A DNA stretch of 64,000 bases from CAYWYR01 sp964462685 (GTDB taxonomy: Bacteria; Bacteroidota; Ignavibacteria; Kapaibacteriales; UBA2268). Below are positions 50,306-59,613 of the stretch, in pieces; the first letter of the stretch is position 1; every line of letters starts with the position of its first letter. The stretch is taken from contig CAYWYR010000003.1 in assembly GCA_964462685.1 (NCBI GenBank), forward strand, positions 1 to 64,000, read 5' to 3'. Under the pieces are notes generated by a model that did no database searches, was not told the origin of the DNA, and saw nothing but the letters and a program-made list of their open reading frames with translations. The translations under genes and the position numbers were made by a program.

Positions 50306-53131
50306 TTAGTTTTTGTAATCTGTCGGATACATTATGAAAGTCTTGAGCTCACTATCTTTAACATATTTATTAGCGATTTCTTTCACATCCTCTAACTTTA
50401 GTTTAGATAGGTCATCTTTGTATGACATATACTCATTTAATGAAATATCATTTCTGTCAGCACCCATAATCCATGAAATCCAAGCATTATTGTTCTTCAT
50501 ATTCAGATCATGCTGAGTTTGCTCTTGTTTCAGGAATTTTTCAAGATCAGCAGCCTCAGTACCTTCGGCTCTTAGCTCTTTGTAATAATCTGTAACAGTG
50601 GTTACTAGTTCATCAACCCTGTTTGGATCACAGGAGAAGAACACATTAACACTGTATTCTGGATTCGGCTCTTTCGATACACTATAATTTACGGAAGGAG
50701 AATACACACCGCCTTTTTCTTCACGTAATCTCTTAGTCATAGCAAAATCTACAACTGTTTTTAGCAGATCAAGATCGATATTGTTCTTACGGCTGTAATC
50801 ATAATCATCTGTTATAGATAAATACACATAAGCCTTGTCATCCAAGCCTTTATAGATTTTTTTGGTAACAACACCATCTGGCGTTTTTTCGCCAACATCT
50901 TTCCACTGCTCATTAGTTGGTTGTGTCGGGAGATTAGCCATGTACATTTCAAGCATGGGCTTGAGCTCATCCATAGATATATCACCAACGATATAATAAG
51001 TGAAATCATCAGCATCGGCAAATCTCTGCTTATAGATATTATAAGCTTTCATCATATCTACTTGATCAATCATCTCTACAGTGGTCGGCTGGCTTCTGAA
51101 GTGATAGCTGTTCATAACAGTACCCACAGTATCCTGAAGTGCGGACATCGGGCTGTTTGATCTACTAGCCAGGCTCGATTTCGTACTTGTCTTCCAAGAA
51201 TCATAAGCCTCTTTATTAATAACTGGCTTAGTAAAGTACATATAAAGCATCTGGAACATAGTCTCGAGATCTTTCTTGGAGGATTGCCCATAGAATCCTT
51301 CATACAAATCAGAGATATAAGGTGATACGTTTGCGTTTTTGCCAGCCATAAGCTTAGATAGGGTAGGGCCGTCAAAATCACCCAGCCCGCTTGCGTTTAC
51401 CAGCGAAGCAGCATATCTTGCGTTATTATATTCTGCATCAGATACAAGCGAGGTACCGCCCGGAGATGAAGCTCTGAAAAGAATCTCGTCAGCTTTGTAA
51501 TCAGTTGGTTTAACTTTTACAGTAACACCGTTTGATAGCTCGAATGTAGTAACACCAGACTTTTCATCTGTAGATTGAGCAGCTATTTTACCAGGGTTAA
51601 GTTTCTCAGTAAAGAACTCAAGTCCTTCTGTATCATCTTCATAGGCCGCATAGGCTTCATTTGCGGCTTCCATGATTACGTTCTTCAGTTCTTCTTCTGT
51701 AGGGACTTGGATTTGCGGGCTTTCAGGTGCAGCTATAGTAGCCACTATGTTATCTTCTGTATTGATGAAGCTCTTGATTCTCGAGTTTACATCTTCAATA
51801 GTTATGTCTTTATCAAAAGACTGAGCTAAAGCATATTCATATTCTATACCCGGGATCTCTTCATCACTTAAGAAGTTCCTCACATATTCCATTGCTAGAT
51901 CACCAGATTCTCGGTCATCTCTTGAATTGTAAGACTGCTCATAGCCGGATAGTACCTGTGCCTTCGCTCTTGTCAGTTCAGATTCAGTAAACCCGTTCTG
52001 ATATACACGCATTACTTCTTTCATCGCAGCATCGATACCACCTAAAATATTCTCGTTTAAAGGTATTACGGTAAGATCAAAAGAAGATATACCGAAACCT
52101 CGCTGATCTACTCTAGCGATCATTTGCCTGAACGGAGGATTACCTGACTGGATCATTTCCTGGGCTCTCATCATCATCATAGAAGAAGCCAATATATCTG
52201 TGTACGTTCTCCTATAATCACCGATAGTCCCTCTGGATTCAGCTGGGCCTTTCTTCATCGTGATATTCGCTATTGTATAAGGCATCTCAGGATCGGTTAC
52301 TATTCCAGCTCTAATGCCTTCGTTCATTTTAAGTGCGTAATCCTCAACTATTCTTGGATTTGCAGGGTTCTTATCATCTGAGAAGTACTTTTTGATAAGG
52401 CTTTCTGTCTTATCTACATCTATATCACCGACGATTACTACTGCTTGGTTTTGAGGGATATACCAATCGCTATAAAATCTTTTGAAAGCTTCATAAGGTG
52501 CTTTCATAAGTAGAGTAGTATCACCGATCACATCATGATCCGCATATTTTGTACCCTCAAAAGCTACTTGTTGAAGCTCATCCTGAATTCTGCGCATCGC
52601 GCTTCTTCTCTGTCTGTATTCAGAGATAATGACACCTCTTTCCGCATCGATCTCTTTGTCGTCCATTAGAGCCTTATCAGCCCATTCAGATAATATCTCA
52701 ACGCCTTTTTCAAGATTATCCCCTTCATTGGCAATCGGAATCATATATACGGTCTGGTCATAACTGGTATAAGCATTGATATCAGCACCGAATCTAGCCC
52801 CTGTTTTCTCTAAGAAATCCAAAAGCTTGTTTTCAGGATATTTTTCAGTACCGTTGAAAAGCAAGTGCTCGGTAAAATGAGCGACACCGTTCTGGTCCGG
52901 ATCTTCCTGCAAGGCACCAACATCTATTGCAAGTCTGAATTCAATGAAATCCTCTGGCTGATTGTTCTGCCTTATATAATACTTCAGGCCGTTTGGTAAT
53001 GTACCAGTACGGATCTTACTGTCGATCGGTAGCTTTGTGTTGAGCTTAGTGGCATCTACGTTAGGCACTTGAGCATTGATAGAAGTAGCGACCATACAAG
53101 CTGTCGCCAAAGAGAGAAATAATCTCTTCAT
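50306..53131 (-). CDS. Secreted M16 family metallopeptidase (pitrilysin-like, duplicated)
   Basis: This 941-residue protein has a signal peptide (MKRLFLSLATACMVATSINA). The N-terminal half contains the inverted zinc motif HFTEH (His85, Glu88, His89) in GVAHFTEHLLFNGTEKYPEN and the downstream acidic DKEIDAERGVI region with the third ligand. The second half repeats the fold without the zinc site (VTKKIYKGLDDKAYVYLS, REEKGGVYSPSVNYS), as in full-length pitrilysins. It would degrade oligopeptides in the periplasm. The ATG at 53131 is chosen because it begins the signal peptide; the longer in-frame start at 53212 does not. Confidence 0.92.
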   Translation of the reverse strand: MKRLFLSLATACMVATSINAQVPNVDATKLNTKLPIDSKIRTGTLPNGLKYYIRQNNQPEDFIEFRLAIDVGALQEDPDQNGVAHFTEHLLFNGTEKYPENKLLDFLEKTGARFGADINAYTSYDQTVYMIPIANEGDNLEKGVEILSEWADKALMDDKEIDAERGVIISEYRQRRSAMRRIQDELQQVAFEGTKYADHDVIGDTTLLMKAPYEAFKRFYSDWYIPQNQAVVIVGDIDVDKTESLIKKYFSDDKNPANPRIVEDYALKMNEGIRAGIVTDPEMPYTIANITMKKGPAESRGTIGDYRRTYTDILASSMMMMRAQEMIQSGNPPFRQMIARVDQRGFGISSFDLTVIPLNENILGGIDAAMKEVMRVYQNGFTESELTRAKAQVLSGYEQSYNSRDDRESGDLAMEYVRNFLSDEEIPGIEYEYALAQSFDKDITIEDVNSRIKSFINTEDNIVATIAAPESPQIQVPTEEELKNVIMEAANEAYAAYEDDTEGLEFFTEKLNPGKIAAQSTDEKSGVTTFELSNGVTVKVKPTDYKADEILFRASSPGGTSLVSDAEYNNARYAASLVNASGLGDFDGPTLSKLMAGKNANVSPYISDLYEGFYGQSSKKDLETMFQMLYMYFTKPVINKEAYDSWKTSTKSSLASRSNSPMSALQDTVGTVMNSYHFRSQPTTVEMIDQVDMMKAYNIYKQRFADADDFTYYIVGDISMDELKPMLEMYMANLPTQPTNEQWKDVGEKTPDGVVTKKIYKGLDDKAYVYLSITDDYDYSRKNNIDLDLLKTVVDFAMTKRLREEKGGVYSPSVNYSVSKEPNPEYSVNVFFSCDPNRVDELVTTVTDYYKELRAEGTEAADLEKFLKQEQTQHDLNMKNNNAWISWIMGADRNDISLNEYMSYKDDLSKLKLEDVKEIANKYVKDSELKTFIMYPTDYKN

Positions 53132-53323
53132 AATCGGTAATCTCCGGATTAGTACTTTTTTGGTTTTCAAATTCGATGTAGTTACGCTATTTATTGTAAC
53201 TGGGTTGCACATTTATGGTATTATTACCTATTGTATGGGTATAAACTTTCATTATGAGTGGCAGAGAACAATTGCTAGTAAATTGAACATAACAATATCG
53301 ATGCTACAACGTTCTATTATCGA

Positions 53324-55066
53324 ATGAATGCAAAGAGAAACTTACTCATACTCCTTATTTTACCGCTTACACTTATAATTACAAGTGTTAGTGCGTCTTC
53401 CCAGTCCAATACTGTAAATGCAACCGTTGCTAAAGATACCACCAGACTTTCACAGGATGAGTTTTTTAAGAAAATAGGTAAGAGTTTTGATATACTTGGT
53501 GCCGTATATAAAGAGCTGGCAATAAATTACCTAATCGATGTCGATCCCGAAGTATTGATGAGAAAAGCCATAGACGGGATGCTTGCCGATCTTGACCCTT
53601 ATACTGTCTATTACGACAAAAATGATGAAACTCTATCCGATAGGCTCGAAGGTGAGGAATATGTAGGTTTCGGTATAAGGGTAGCTTACATAGACTCTAA
53701 TATATTCGTTTCCTCAGTCCGTAACGGTTTCGGGGCTGATCAGGCCGGTTTCAGGCCAGGTGATATTATCAAATCTGTTGACGGCAAGGAATTATATGGA
53801 ATTTCATCGGACTCTTTATCGAATTACACACGCGGGGAGATAGGTACGGTAAGCCAGGTAGTACTTTTAAGGGACAACCAGGAAATCCCAGTTGTAGTGG
53901 AAAGGATGAGTATTAATGACCCCGCGGTAAGCTACTCGACTTTACTGAATGATTCAATAGCTTATATAGCACTGAATCGATTCTCTAGGGGCTCAGCCGA
54001 TGAGCTTAGAAAAACATTAAGAAACCTAGATAAAACCAACCCACTTTCTGGTTTTATATTAGATTTGAGAGGAAACGGTGGTGGCCTGCTGAGCGAAGCT
54101 GTTTCAATAGTAGAAACTTTTGTTGGCAAGAATACAGACATAGTTTCTACCAAAGGAAGGTTTGATATAAATCTGCAGTCCTATAAATCCGCATCAGAGC
54201 CCGAGTTCGAAGATCTTTCTATAGCCGTTATCATCGATGAGCAGAGCGCTAGTGCAAGCGAGGTTGTATCAGGAGCAATTCAAGATTTGGATAGGGGTAT
54301 AGTAATAGGAAGGCCTTCTTTCGGGAAAGGCCTCGTTCAGTCCTATGCGAATCTGCCCTTCGGCGCAAAACTCAAGATCACCACCGCTAACTACTTTACG
54401 CCCTCCGGCAGAAGTATACAGAAGCTCGATATTGAAAAGCTTGTACTTGATAGAGACAGTTTCGCCGATGACACAACAGTTTACACAACTGCGAACGGCA
54501 GAATAATATCCGACCATCACGGAATACTGCCTGATACAATCGTAGATTATTCTGAATTGCCCGATGAATACCTCTCTATATTGAATTCGAGATACATTTT
54601 CAACCATTTAGTCAGGAACCTTGACGGCCGAAGCAAGTATGGCTTGAACAACAAACTTCCAGAAGAATATATATTAAGCATGATAGATTCACTTGAGTTT
54701 ACGGATATCCTTTATGGTTATCCACAGCTCAGCAATCTCGATTATACCATAATCGATTCTACTCAAAGTTTAGAACTGGAATATGACAACTTGATTCAGA
54801 TGACAAAACAATCTGCCTTAGAGGCCACTAAAGAAAAATTAAAGTCTGAAATCCCTCTAATTTCAGATTTGGTAAAAACCGAATTGATGCGCCAGAACCT
54901 CAAACTCGAAGAATATAGAAGTTATGCCGCAAAAAAAGATAATATGATCAATACAGCTATAAAGCTACTGACAACAGACGACTATCTACGTATGCTAAAC
55001 AGTGATTTTATAAACGCAGAAGCGAACACAGACGTATTTGAACAAACCGGACTTGATAAAAACTGA
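53324..55066 (+). CDS. C-terminal processing peptidase (S41 family, CtpA/Prc-like)
   Basis: The 580-residue periplasmic protease has a signal peptide (1-26). A PDZ domain (about 105-195: VGFGIRVAYIDSN, AGFRPGDIIKSVDGKEL) is followed by the S41 core with FILDLRGNGGGLLSEAV (244-260), DEQSASASEV (305-314) holding the catalytic serine and PSFGKGLVQ (331-339) with Lys335. It cleaves C-terminal tails of envelope proteins. A promoter for rpoD overlaps its 3' end. It is divergent from the M16 peptidase gene. Confidence 0.92.
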   Translation: MNAKRNLLILLILPLTLIITSVSASSQSNTVNATVAKDTTRLSQDEFFKKIGKSFDILGAVYKELAINYLIDVDPEVLMRKAIDGMLADLDPYTVYYDKNDETLSDRLEGEEYVGFGIRVAYIDSNIFVSSVRNGFGADQAGFRPGDIIKSVDGKELYGISSDSLSNYTRGEIGTVSQVVLLRDNQEIPVVVERMSINDPAVSYSTLLNDSIAYIALNRFSRGSADELRKTLRNLDKTNPLSGFILDLRGNGGGLLSEAVSIVETFVGKNTDIVSTKGRFDINLQSYKSASEPEFEDLSIAVIIDEQSASASEVVSGAIQDLDRGIVIGRPSFGKGLVQSYANLPFGAKLKITTANYFTPSGRSIQKLDIEKLVLDRDSFADDTTVYTTANGRIISDHHGILPDTIVDYSELPDEYLSILNSRYIFNHLVRNLDGRSKYGLNNKLPEEYILSMIDSLEFTDILYGYPQLSNLDYTIIDSTQSLELEYDNLIQMTKQSALEATKEKLKSEIPLISDLVKTELMRQNLKLEEYRSYAAKKDNMINTAIKLLTTDDYLRMLNSDFINAEANTDVFEQTGLDKN

Positions 55067-55083
55067 TCTATTCGGTAACTTTG
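55053..55083 (+). promoter_or_regulatory. Promoter of rpoD (Bacteroidota type)
   Basis: TTG (55053-55055), 20 nt, TAACTTTG (55076-55083). The match to TTG-N20-TAnnTTTG is exact. The upstream element lies within the last codons of the S41 gene. Expected transcription start near 55089. Confidence 0.75.
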
Positions 55084-55099
55084 TAATCTTGTTAATTTC

Positions 55100-55120
55100 G
55101 GGGTATTATAGTTTTACCCC
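55100..55120 (+). promoter_or_regulatory. Hairpin in the rpoD 5' leader
   Basis: GGGGTA (55100-55105) and TACCCC (55115-55120) form a 6-bp GC-rich stem with a 9-nt loop about 10 nt after the predicted transcription start and 20 nt before the rpoD ATG. No T tract follows, so it is unlikely to be a terminator; mRNA stability or translation control is possible. Confidence 0.4.
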
Positions 55121-55139
55121 TACAGTATTTAAGGTTTAG

Positions 55140-56000
55140 ATGAGAATAACTAAACAATATACCAATCGTGAATCACAGTCACTTGATAAGTATCTCCAGG
55201 AAATAGGCCGGGTTGATCTTATTCAGGCTAACGATGAGATCGAACTCGCCAAACTCATAAAGGGAGGCGGGCCACAAAGTGTCAGAGCTTTGGAACGGCT
55301 GGTAAAAGCAAACCTGCGTTTTGTGGTATCGGTTGCCAAGCAGTATCAGAACCAAGGACTTTCACTTGGCGACTTGATAAACGAAGGCAACTTGGGACTG
55401 ATAAAAGCAGCAAAGCGATTTGATGAAACACGTGGCTTCAAATTCATTTCATACGCAGTATGGTGGATACGCCAATCCATACTTCAAGCATTGGCCGAGC
55501 AAAGCAGAATCGTTAGACTGCCGCTCAATAGAGTTGGTGCTCTAAATAAAATCGGTAAAAAATTCAGCGAGTTAGAGCAAGAGTTCGAACGCGAGCCCAC
55601 GGCTGCTGAATTAGCAGAACAGCTTGGTATGTCAGTATCAGAGATATCTGAGACTATTAAAATATCAGGTAGGCACTTATCTGTTGATGCACCTTTTGTT
55701 CAAGGTGAAGATAACCGTCTGCTTGACGTTTTGCCAAACGAGCAGCAGCCACCACCGGACAGTGAGCTTATACGTGAGTCTCTGAAAACTGAAGTTAAGC
55801 AGGTACTCGGCTCTCTATCCAAAAGAGAAGCTGATGTAATTAGTTTATATTTCGGACTTGAAGGACAGTCTCTTACACTCGAGGAGATCGGTGAAAAATT
55901 CAATCTCACTCGTGAGAGAGTAAGACAGATCAAAGAAAAAGCTATTCGAAGACTAAGACATGCCTCTAGAAGCAAAAGCTTAAGAGCATTTTTAGGTTGA
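55140..56000 (+). CDS. rpoD: Primary sigma factor RpoD (SigA)
   Basis: The housekeeping sigma-70 has 286 residues, the short Bacteroidota form without region 1.1. Region 2 contains LRFVVSVAKQYQNQGLSLGDLINEGNLGLI, then FDETRGFKFISYAVWWIRQSILQAL. Region 3 has REPTAAELAEQLGM, and region 4 has LTLEEIGEKFNLTRERVRQIKEKAIRRLRH. It would recognise the TTG/TAnnTTTG promoters seen in the window, including its own. Confidence 0.97.
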   Translation: MRITKQYTNRESQSLDKYLQEIGRVDLIQANDEIELAKLIKGGGPQSVRALERLVKANLRFVVSVAKQYQNQGLSLGDLINEGNLGLIKAAKRFDETRGFKFISYAVWWIRQSILQALAEQSRIVRLPLNRVGALNKIGKKFSELEQEFEREPTAAELAEQLGMSVSEISETIKISGRHLSVDAPFVQGEDNRLLDVLPNEQQPPPDSELIRESLKTEVKQVLGSLSKREADVISLYFGLEGQSLTLEEIGEKFNLTRERVRQIKEKAIRRLRHASRSKSLRAFLG

Positions 56001-56028
56001 TAATTTCATAAAAGTAAAGGCCCTCCCG

Positions 56029-57027
56029 ATGAGTACATTGGAACCAAGAGAAAACAAGTTCGCCACACTGGAAGGTTTAGGTGTCAGAACTGATAAATCT
56101 GGCATTATTGCTTCTCCGGACGAGATAAAGAAGCTAGAGATCCCTGTTTTTGATAAAGCGAATAAGAACAATCCGACTCACTCCATAACTAAAGGTCGCA
56201 GGCCCGAGTGGCTTAAAGTAAAAGCTCCGGGTGGTGAACAGTTTGCAGAAATCAAAAAGATGATGCGCTCAAAATCACTACACACTGTATGTGAAGAGGC
56301 ACGCTGCCCTAACATTGGTGAATGTTGGAGTGCTGGGACAGCTACATTTATGATTTTAGGTGATACCTGTACGAGATCATGCGGCTTCTGTGCAATTAAA
56401 ACAGGTAGGCCAGGTCTTGTTAACCCGTTCGAGCCACTTGACGTAGCACGATCAGTGGAGAAGATGGGCTTGAAACACGCTGTAGTAACGTCTGTTAACA
56501 GAGATGAATTGCCGGATCAGGGTTCTGAGATTTGGGCTAAGACCATAACCGAGATCAGAAGAGTCAACCCAGATACTACAGTCGAGGTACTTATACCAGA
56601 CTTCAAGGGTGACAAAGAAGCTCTCGACAGAGTGATAGAAGCTAAACCTAACGTACTTAACCACAATATTGAGACTGTTCCGAGAATCTACAAGACTGTA
56701 AGGCCACAGGCTCGCTACCAAAGGTCACTTGATCTTCTCGATTACTGCAAGCAGAACGGAATGAGAACCAAAACCGGAATTATGGTCGGTATTGGTGAAA
56801 GGGACGAAGAAGTATTGGAAGTTATGGCCGACCTTGTTAAGATAGGTCTGAATGTATTTACGATAGGTCAGTACCTACAACCATCTGTAAAACACCTTCC
56901 AGTTGACAGGTTCGTTACCCCTGAGACTTTCGACTGGTACAAAACCGAAGGCGAGAAAATGGGAATTGAACATGTCGAGTCTGGACCGCTAGTTAGATCA
57001 TCTTATCATGCCGAAAGACACGTTTGA
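56029..57027 (+). CDS. lipA: Lipoyl synthase
   Basis: This radical SAM enzyme inserts two sulfurs into octanoyl groups on lipoyl domains. The auxiliary cluster cysteines are Cys88, Cys93 and Cys99 (CEEARCPNIGEC) and the radical SAM cluster is Cys114, Cys118 and Cys121 (CTRSCGFC). The C-terminal SGPLVRSSYHAE is present. At 332 residues it carries about 45 extra N-terminal residues compared with common bacterial LipA. It follows rpoD by 28 nt and ends before a terminator. Confidence 0.95.
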   Translation: MSTLEPRENKFATLEGLGVRTDKSGIIASPDEIKKLEIPVFDKANKNNPTHSITKGRRPEWLKVKAPGGEQFAEIKKMMRSKSLHTVCEEARCPNIGECWSAGTATFMILGDTCTRSCGFCAIKTGRPGLVNPFEPLDVARSVEKMGLKHAVVTSVNRDELPDQGSEIWAKTITEIRRVNPDTTVEVLIPDFKGDKEALDRVIEAKPNVLNHNIETVPRIYKTVRPQARYQRSLDLLDYCKQNGMRTKTGIMVGIGERDEEVLEVMADLVKIGLNVFTIGQYLQPSVKHLPVDRFVTPETFDWYKTEGEKMGIEHVESGPLVRSSYHAERHV

Positions 57028-57053
57028 TACTTATAACAGGTTAAGCTAAATAC

Positions 57054-57079
57054 AAAAGGGGCAGTATGTCCCTTTTTTT
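57054..57079 (+). terminator. Intrinsic terminator after lipA
   Basis: AAAAGGGGCA (57054-57063) pairs with TGTCCCTTTT (57067-57076; one G-U) around a 3-nt loop, and the T run continues to 57079. The next gene's ATG is at 57080, immediately after the last T. Confidence 0.8.
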
Positions 57080-57889
57080 ATGCCAAAGATGACAATAGAT
57101 TCAAATTTACATATCACGGTTCTCGGAAGCGGTACTTCAACAGGTGTGCCTGTTATAGGCTGTTCATGCGATACCTGCACTTCAGACGACCCACGGGATA
57201 AACGAACCCGTTGTTCTTTGTATATCAGATATAAGGACACAGGTATTATAATTGATACAGGGCCTGATTTCAGACAACAAGTATTAAAGCATGATATAGA
57301 CGATATTGACGCTGTAGTTTATACCCATCTTCATAATGATCATATCATCGGTTTCGATGATATAAGAGGATATAACTTCAGCAATAGGAAAAGTGTACCC
57401 GCCTATGCACATCAGGAAACAGCCAATGCCCTTAAAAGAATATTCCCTTATGCTTTTGGAGAAGTCCTGCAATCAGGCGGCGGTTTACCAGTTGTACCGT
57501 TGAATATTATAGATAATAATGAATTCTCGATAGGTGATATTACTCTGATGCCACTGGAACTGTGGCATGGTAAATTAGAAGTAAAGGGATTTAGAATAGG
57601 AAATTTTGCATATTGCACTGATACTAATTTTATTCCGGCTAAAACTTACTCTCAATTGAAAGGCTTGGATTATCTGATTATAGATGGACTTAGACCTGAA
57701 AAACATCCAACTCATTTTAATATTGAACAGTCTCTGGAAGCTATAGAGAAGATTGCCCCCAAAAAAGCATATCTAACCCATATAGCCCACCAGATCAAAC
57801 ATTCGCAACTTGAGCCGTCTCTACCGGATAATGTCAGTATCGCTTATGACGGGCTTGAATTAAAACTTTCTATATCAAATGAACAATAA
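57080..57889 (+). CDS. MBL-fold metallohydrolase, PhnP-like
   Basis: The 269-residue protein has the metallo-beta-lactamase metal motif THLHNDH (82-88: His83, His85, Asp87, His88) and the PhnP-type opening LGSGTSTGVPVIGCSCDTC with a further cysteine at 45. This is consistent with a structural zinc site and a phosphodiesterase acting on small cyclic phosphates. Related proteins are annotated simply as MBL hydrolases. The ATG at 57080 abuts a terminator; an ATG three codons later (57089) is an equally good start. It overlaps the following REC-kinase gene by 11 nt. Confidence 0.85.
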   Translation: MPKMTIDSNLHITVLGSGTSTGVPVIGCSCDTCTSDDPRDKRTRCSLYIRYKDTGIIIDTGPDFRQQVLKHDIDDIDAVVYTHLHNDHIIGFDDIRGYNFSNRKSVPAYAHQETANALKRIFPYAFGEVLQSGGGLPVVPLNIIDNNEFSIGDITLMPLELWHGKLEVKGFRIGNFAYCTDTNFIPAKTYSQLKGLDYLIIDGLRPEKHPTHFNIEQSLEAIEKIAPKKAYLTHIAHQIKHSQLEPSLPDNVSIAYDGLELKLSISNEQ

Positions 57890-59012
57890 GTCAAACATGC
57901 TTGATACTTCTGATTATTCAATACTCGTAGTTGATGACAACAGAATAAATATACAGGTGATTTCCCAAGCGTTAAGGCCTCTCGGTACTACGGTGCTTAA
58001 AGCCAGCAACGGGCAACAGGCTCTTGATATTCTAAAAGATCACAGTCCGATCATGATACTCCTGGATATAATGATGCCAGGTATCGATGGCTATGAAGTT
58101 TGCAGGCGGGTTAAGGAAATCCCTCGTTTCAAAGATATACCGATCATCTTCTTAACGGCAAATGTAGATAGCGAGAATATCCTTTTTGCTTTTGAAGCTG
58201 GTATTGTAGATTATATAGCAAAACCGTTTAACCCTTCCGAACTCCTGGCAAGGGTCAAGACTCATTTGGATTTAACTCTTTCCAAAGAAAAACTGAAGCA
58301 ACTCAATAGCGAGTTGATTGCTGTAAATAATGAAAAGAACGAGTTTTTAGGCATGGTTTCTCATGACCTTAAAAACCCCGTGTATAATATCCAAATGCTC
58401 GCAAAGGTACTGAAAGAAGATAAGGGTATAAATGAGGAAGACAGGGAAGAGTTCTTGGGGGATATACTTTTCTCAACTAAAAAAATGCTGTCCCTTATAC
58501 AGAATCTTCTTGACATCAATAAAATCGAACAAGGCAATTATACCCCTGAACTCAAATCGATTAATCTTGTACCTATAGCTGAAAGAGTTGTTGAAGATTA
58601 TAAAGAAAGGGCAAACGAAAAGAACATTAACATCTACTTTAATAATAATTTGAGCAGAGGCCTTGTTTATGCTGATGAATCAGCTCTGGAACAGGTATTT
58701 GACAACCTGATTTCAAATGCGGTCAAATACTCTGGACACAATGAATCAGTATTTGTCAGTGTTTCTAATGGAAATGACAACTCAATCCAGGTTGAAGTGA
58801 AAGATCACGGGCCGGGCCTTAAAGATGATGAAAAAGAAAAAGTCTTCGGTAAGTTTGTAAAGCTGAGCAACAAGCCTACTGGTGGGGAATCCTCCAACGG
58901 GCTTGGCCTTTCTATCACAAAGAGATATGTTGAGAAGATGAACGGCAAAATCTGGCTTGAAACAGAAGAGGGGAAAGGTACTTCTTTCTTCGTTTCACTA
59001 CCCAAATCATAA
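57879..59012 (+). CDS. REC-histidine kinase protein, second copy
   Basis: This 377-residue cytosolic protein has a receiver domain (15-130) with VVDDNR, phospho-acceptor Asp63 (ILLDIMMPGIDGYEV) and AKPFNPSEL. A short linker leads to HisKA with His162 in MVSHDLKNPVYNI, then HATPase with NLISNAVKYSG and NGLGLSITKRYVEKMNG. It has the same domain order as the protein at 28585-29682 and no input domain of its own. It overlaps the MBL hydrolase gene by 11 nt. Confidence 0.88.
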   Translation: MNNKSNMLDTSDYSILVVDDNRINIQVISQALRPLGTTVLKASNGQQALDILKDHSPIMILLDIMMPGIDGYEVCRRVKEIPRFKDIPIIFLTANVDSENILFAFEAGIVDYIAKPFNPSELLARVKTHLDLTLSKEKLKQLNSELIAVNNEKNEFLGMVSHDLKNPVYNIQMLAKVLKEDKGINEEDREEFLGDILFSTKKMLSLIQNLLDINKIEQGNYTPELKSINLVPIAERVVEDYKERANEKNINIYFNNNLSRGLVYADESALEQVFDNLISNAVKYSGHNESVFVSVSNGNDNSIQVEVKDHGPGLKDDEKEKVFGKFVKLSNKPTGGESSNGLGLSITKRYVEKMNGKIWLETEEGKGTSFFVSLPKS

Positions 59013-59025
59013 TATCCCAACTTTC

Positions 59026-59613
59026 TTAAAGCTTGTCTAATAGTTCTTTTTTTAGCCGAGCCATAGCTTTTGATCTATGGCTTATGCTGTTTTTAATGGA
59101 CTGATCAAGCTCTGCAAAAGTTTTATCATATCCATCTGGCACAAAAATCGGATCGTACCCGAAACCTTTTTCACCTTTAGGTTTTTCCGCAATATAACCT
59201 TCTATTATTCCTTCGGAATAGTTGACTCCTATGCCGTCATAATAGCATATAACAGTTATAAAATAAGCCCTTCTATCATCAACATTTTCTAAATCTCGAA
59301 GTAGCTTGGCTATATTGTCTTCGTCCGTAGCATTTGAGCCAGCATATCTCGAGGATTTCACCCCGGGTTTGTCTTTTAAGACATTCACTATCAAACCAGA
59401 GTCATCTGCAAGGACAGCTATTTTTTTTCTGACATAAAAGGCTTTAGCTTTGATAAATGCGTTTTCTTTAAAAGTAGTCCCGTTTTCAATTGGCACTAGG
59501 TTTTCTAGGTTCACATCACTTGTGGTAACAAACCTTATGTTCTGTCTATCGCCTATTAACTGTTTGAACTCTTTGATCTTACCATGGTTATGTGTCCCTA
59601 GTAAAATTTTCAT
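59026..59613 (-). CDS. rdgB: Non-canonical purine NTP pyrophosphatase (RdgB/HAM1)
   Basis: This enzyme removes dITP and XTP from the nucleotide pool. The 195-residue protein shows LGTHNHGKIKEFK (start, triphosphate site), ENAFIKAKAF, VLADDSGLIV, SSRYAGSNATDEDN, KGEKGFGYDPIFVPDG and SHRSKAM at the end. I chose the ATG at 59613 (eight residues after a possible longer start) because it opens with the usual MKILLGT. It overlaps the end of meaB by 26 nt. Confidence 0.94.
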   Translation of the reverse strand: MKILLGTHNHGKIKEFKQLIGDRQNIRFVTTSDVNLENLVPIENGTTFKENAFIKAKAFYVRKKIAVLADDSGLIVNVLKDKPGVKSSRYAGSNATDEDNIAKLLRDLENVDDRRAYFITVICYYDGIGVNYSEGIIEGYIAEKPKGEKGFGYDPIFVPDGYDKTFAELDQSIKNSISHRSKAMARLKKELLDKL

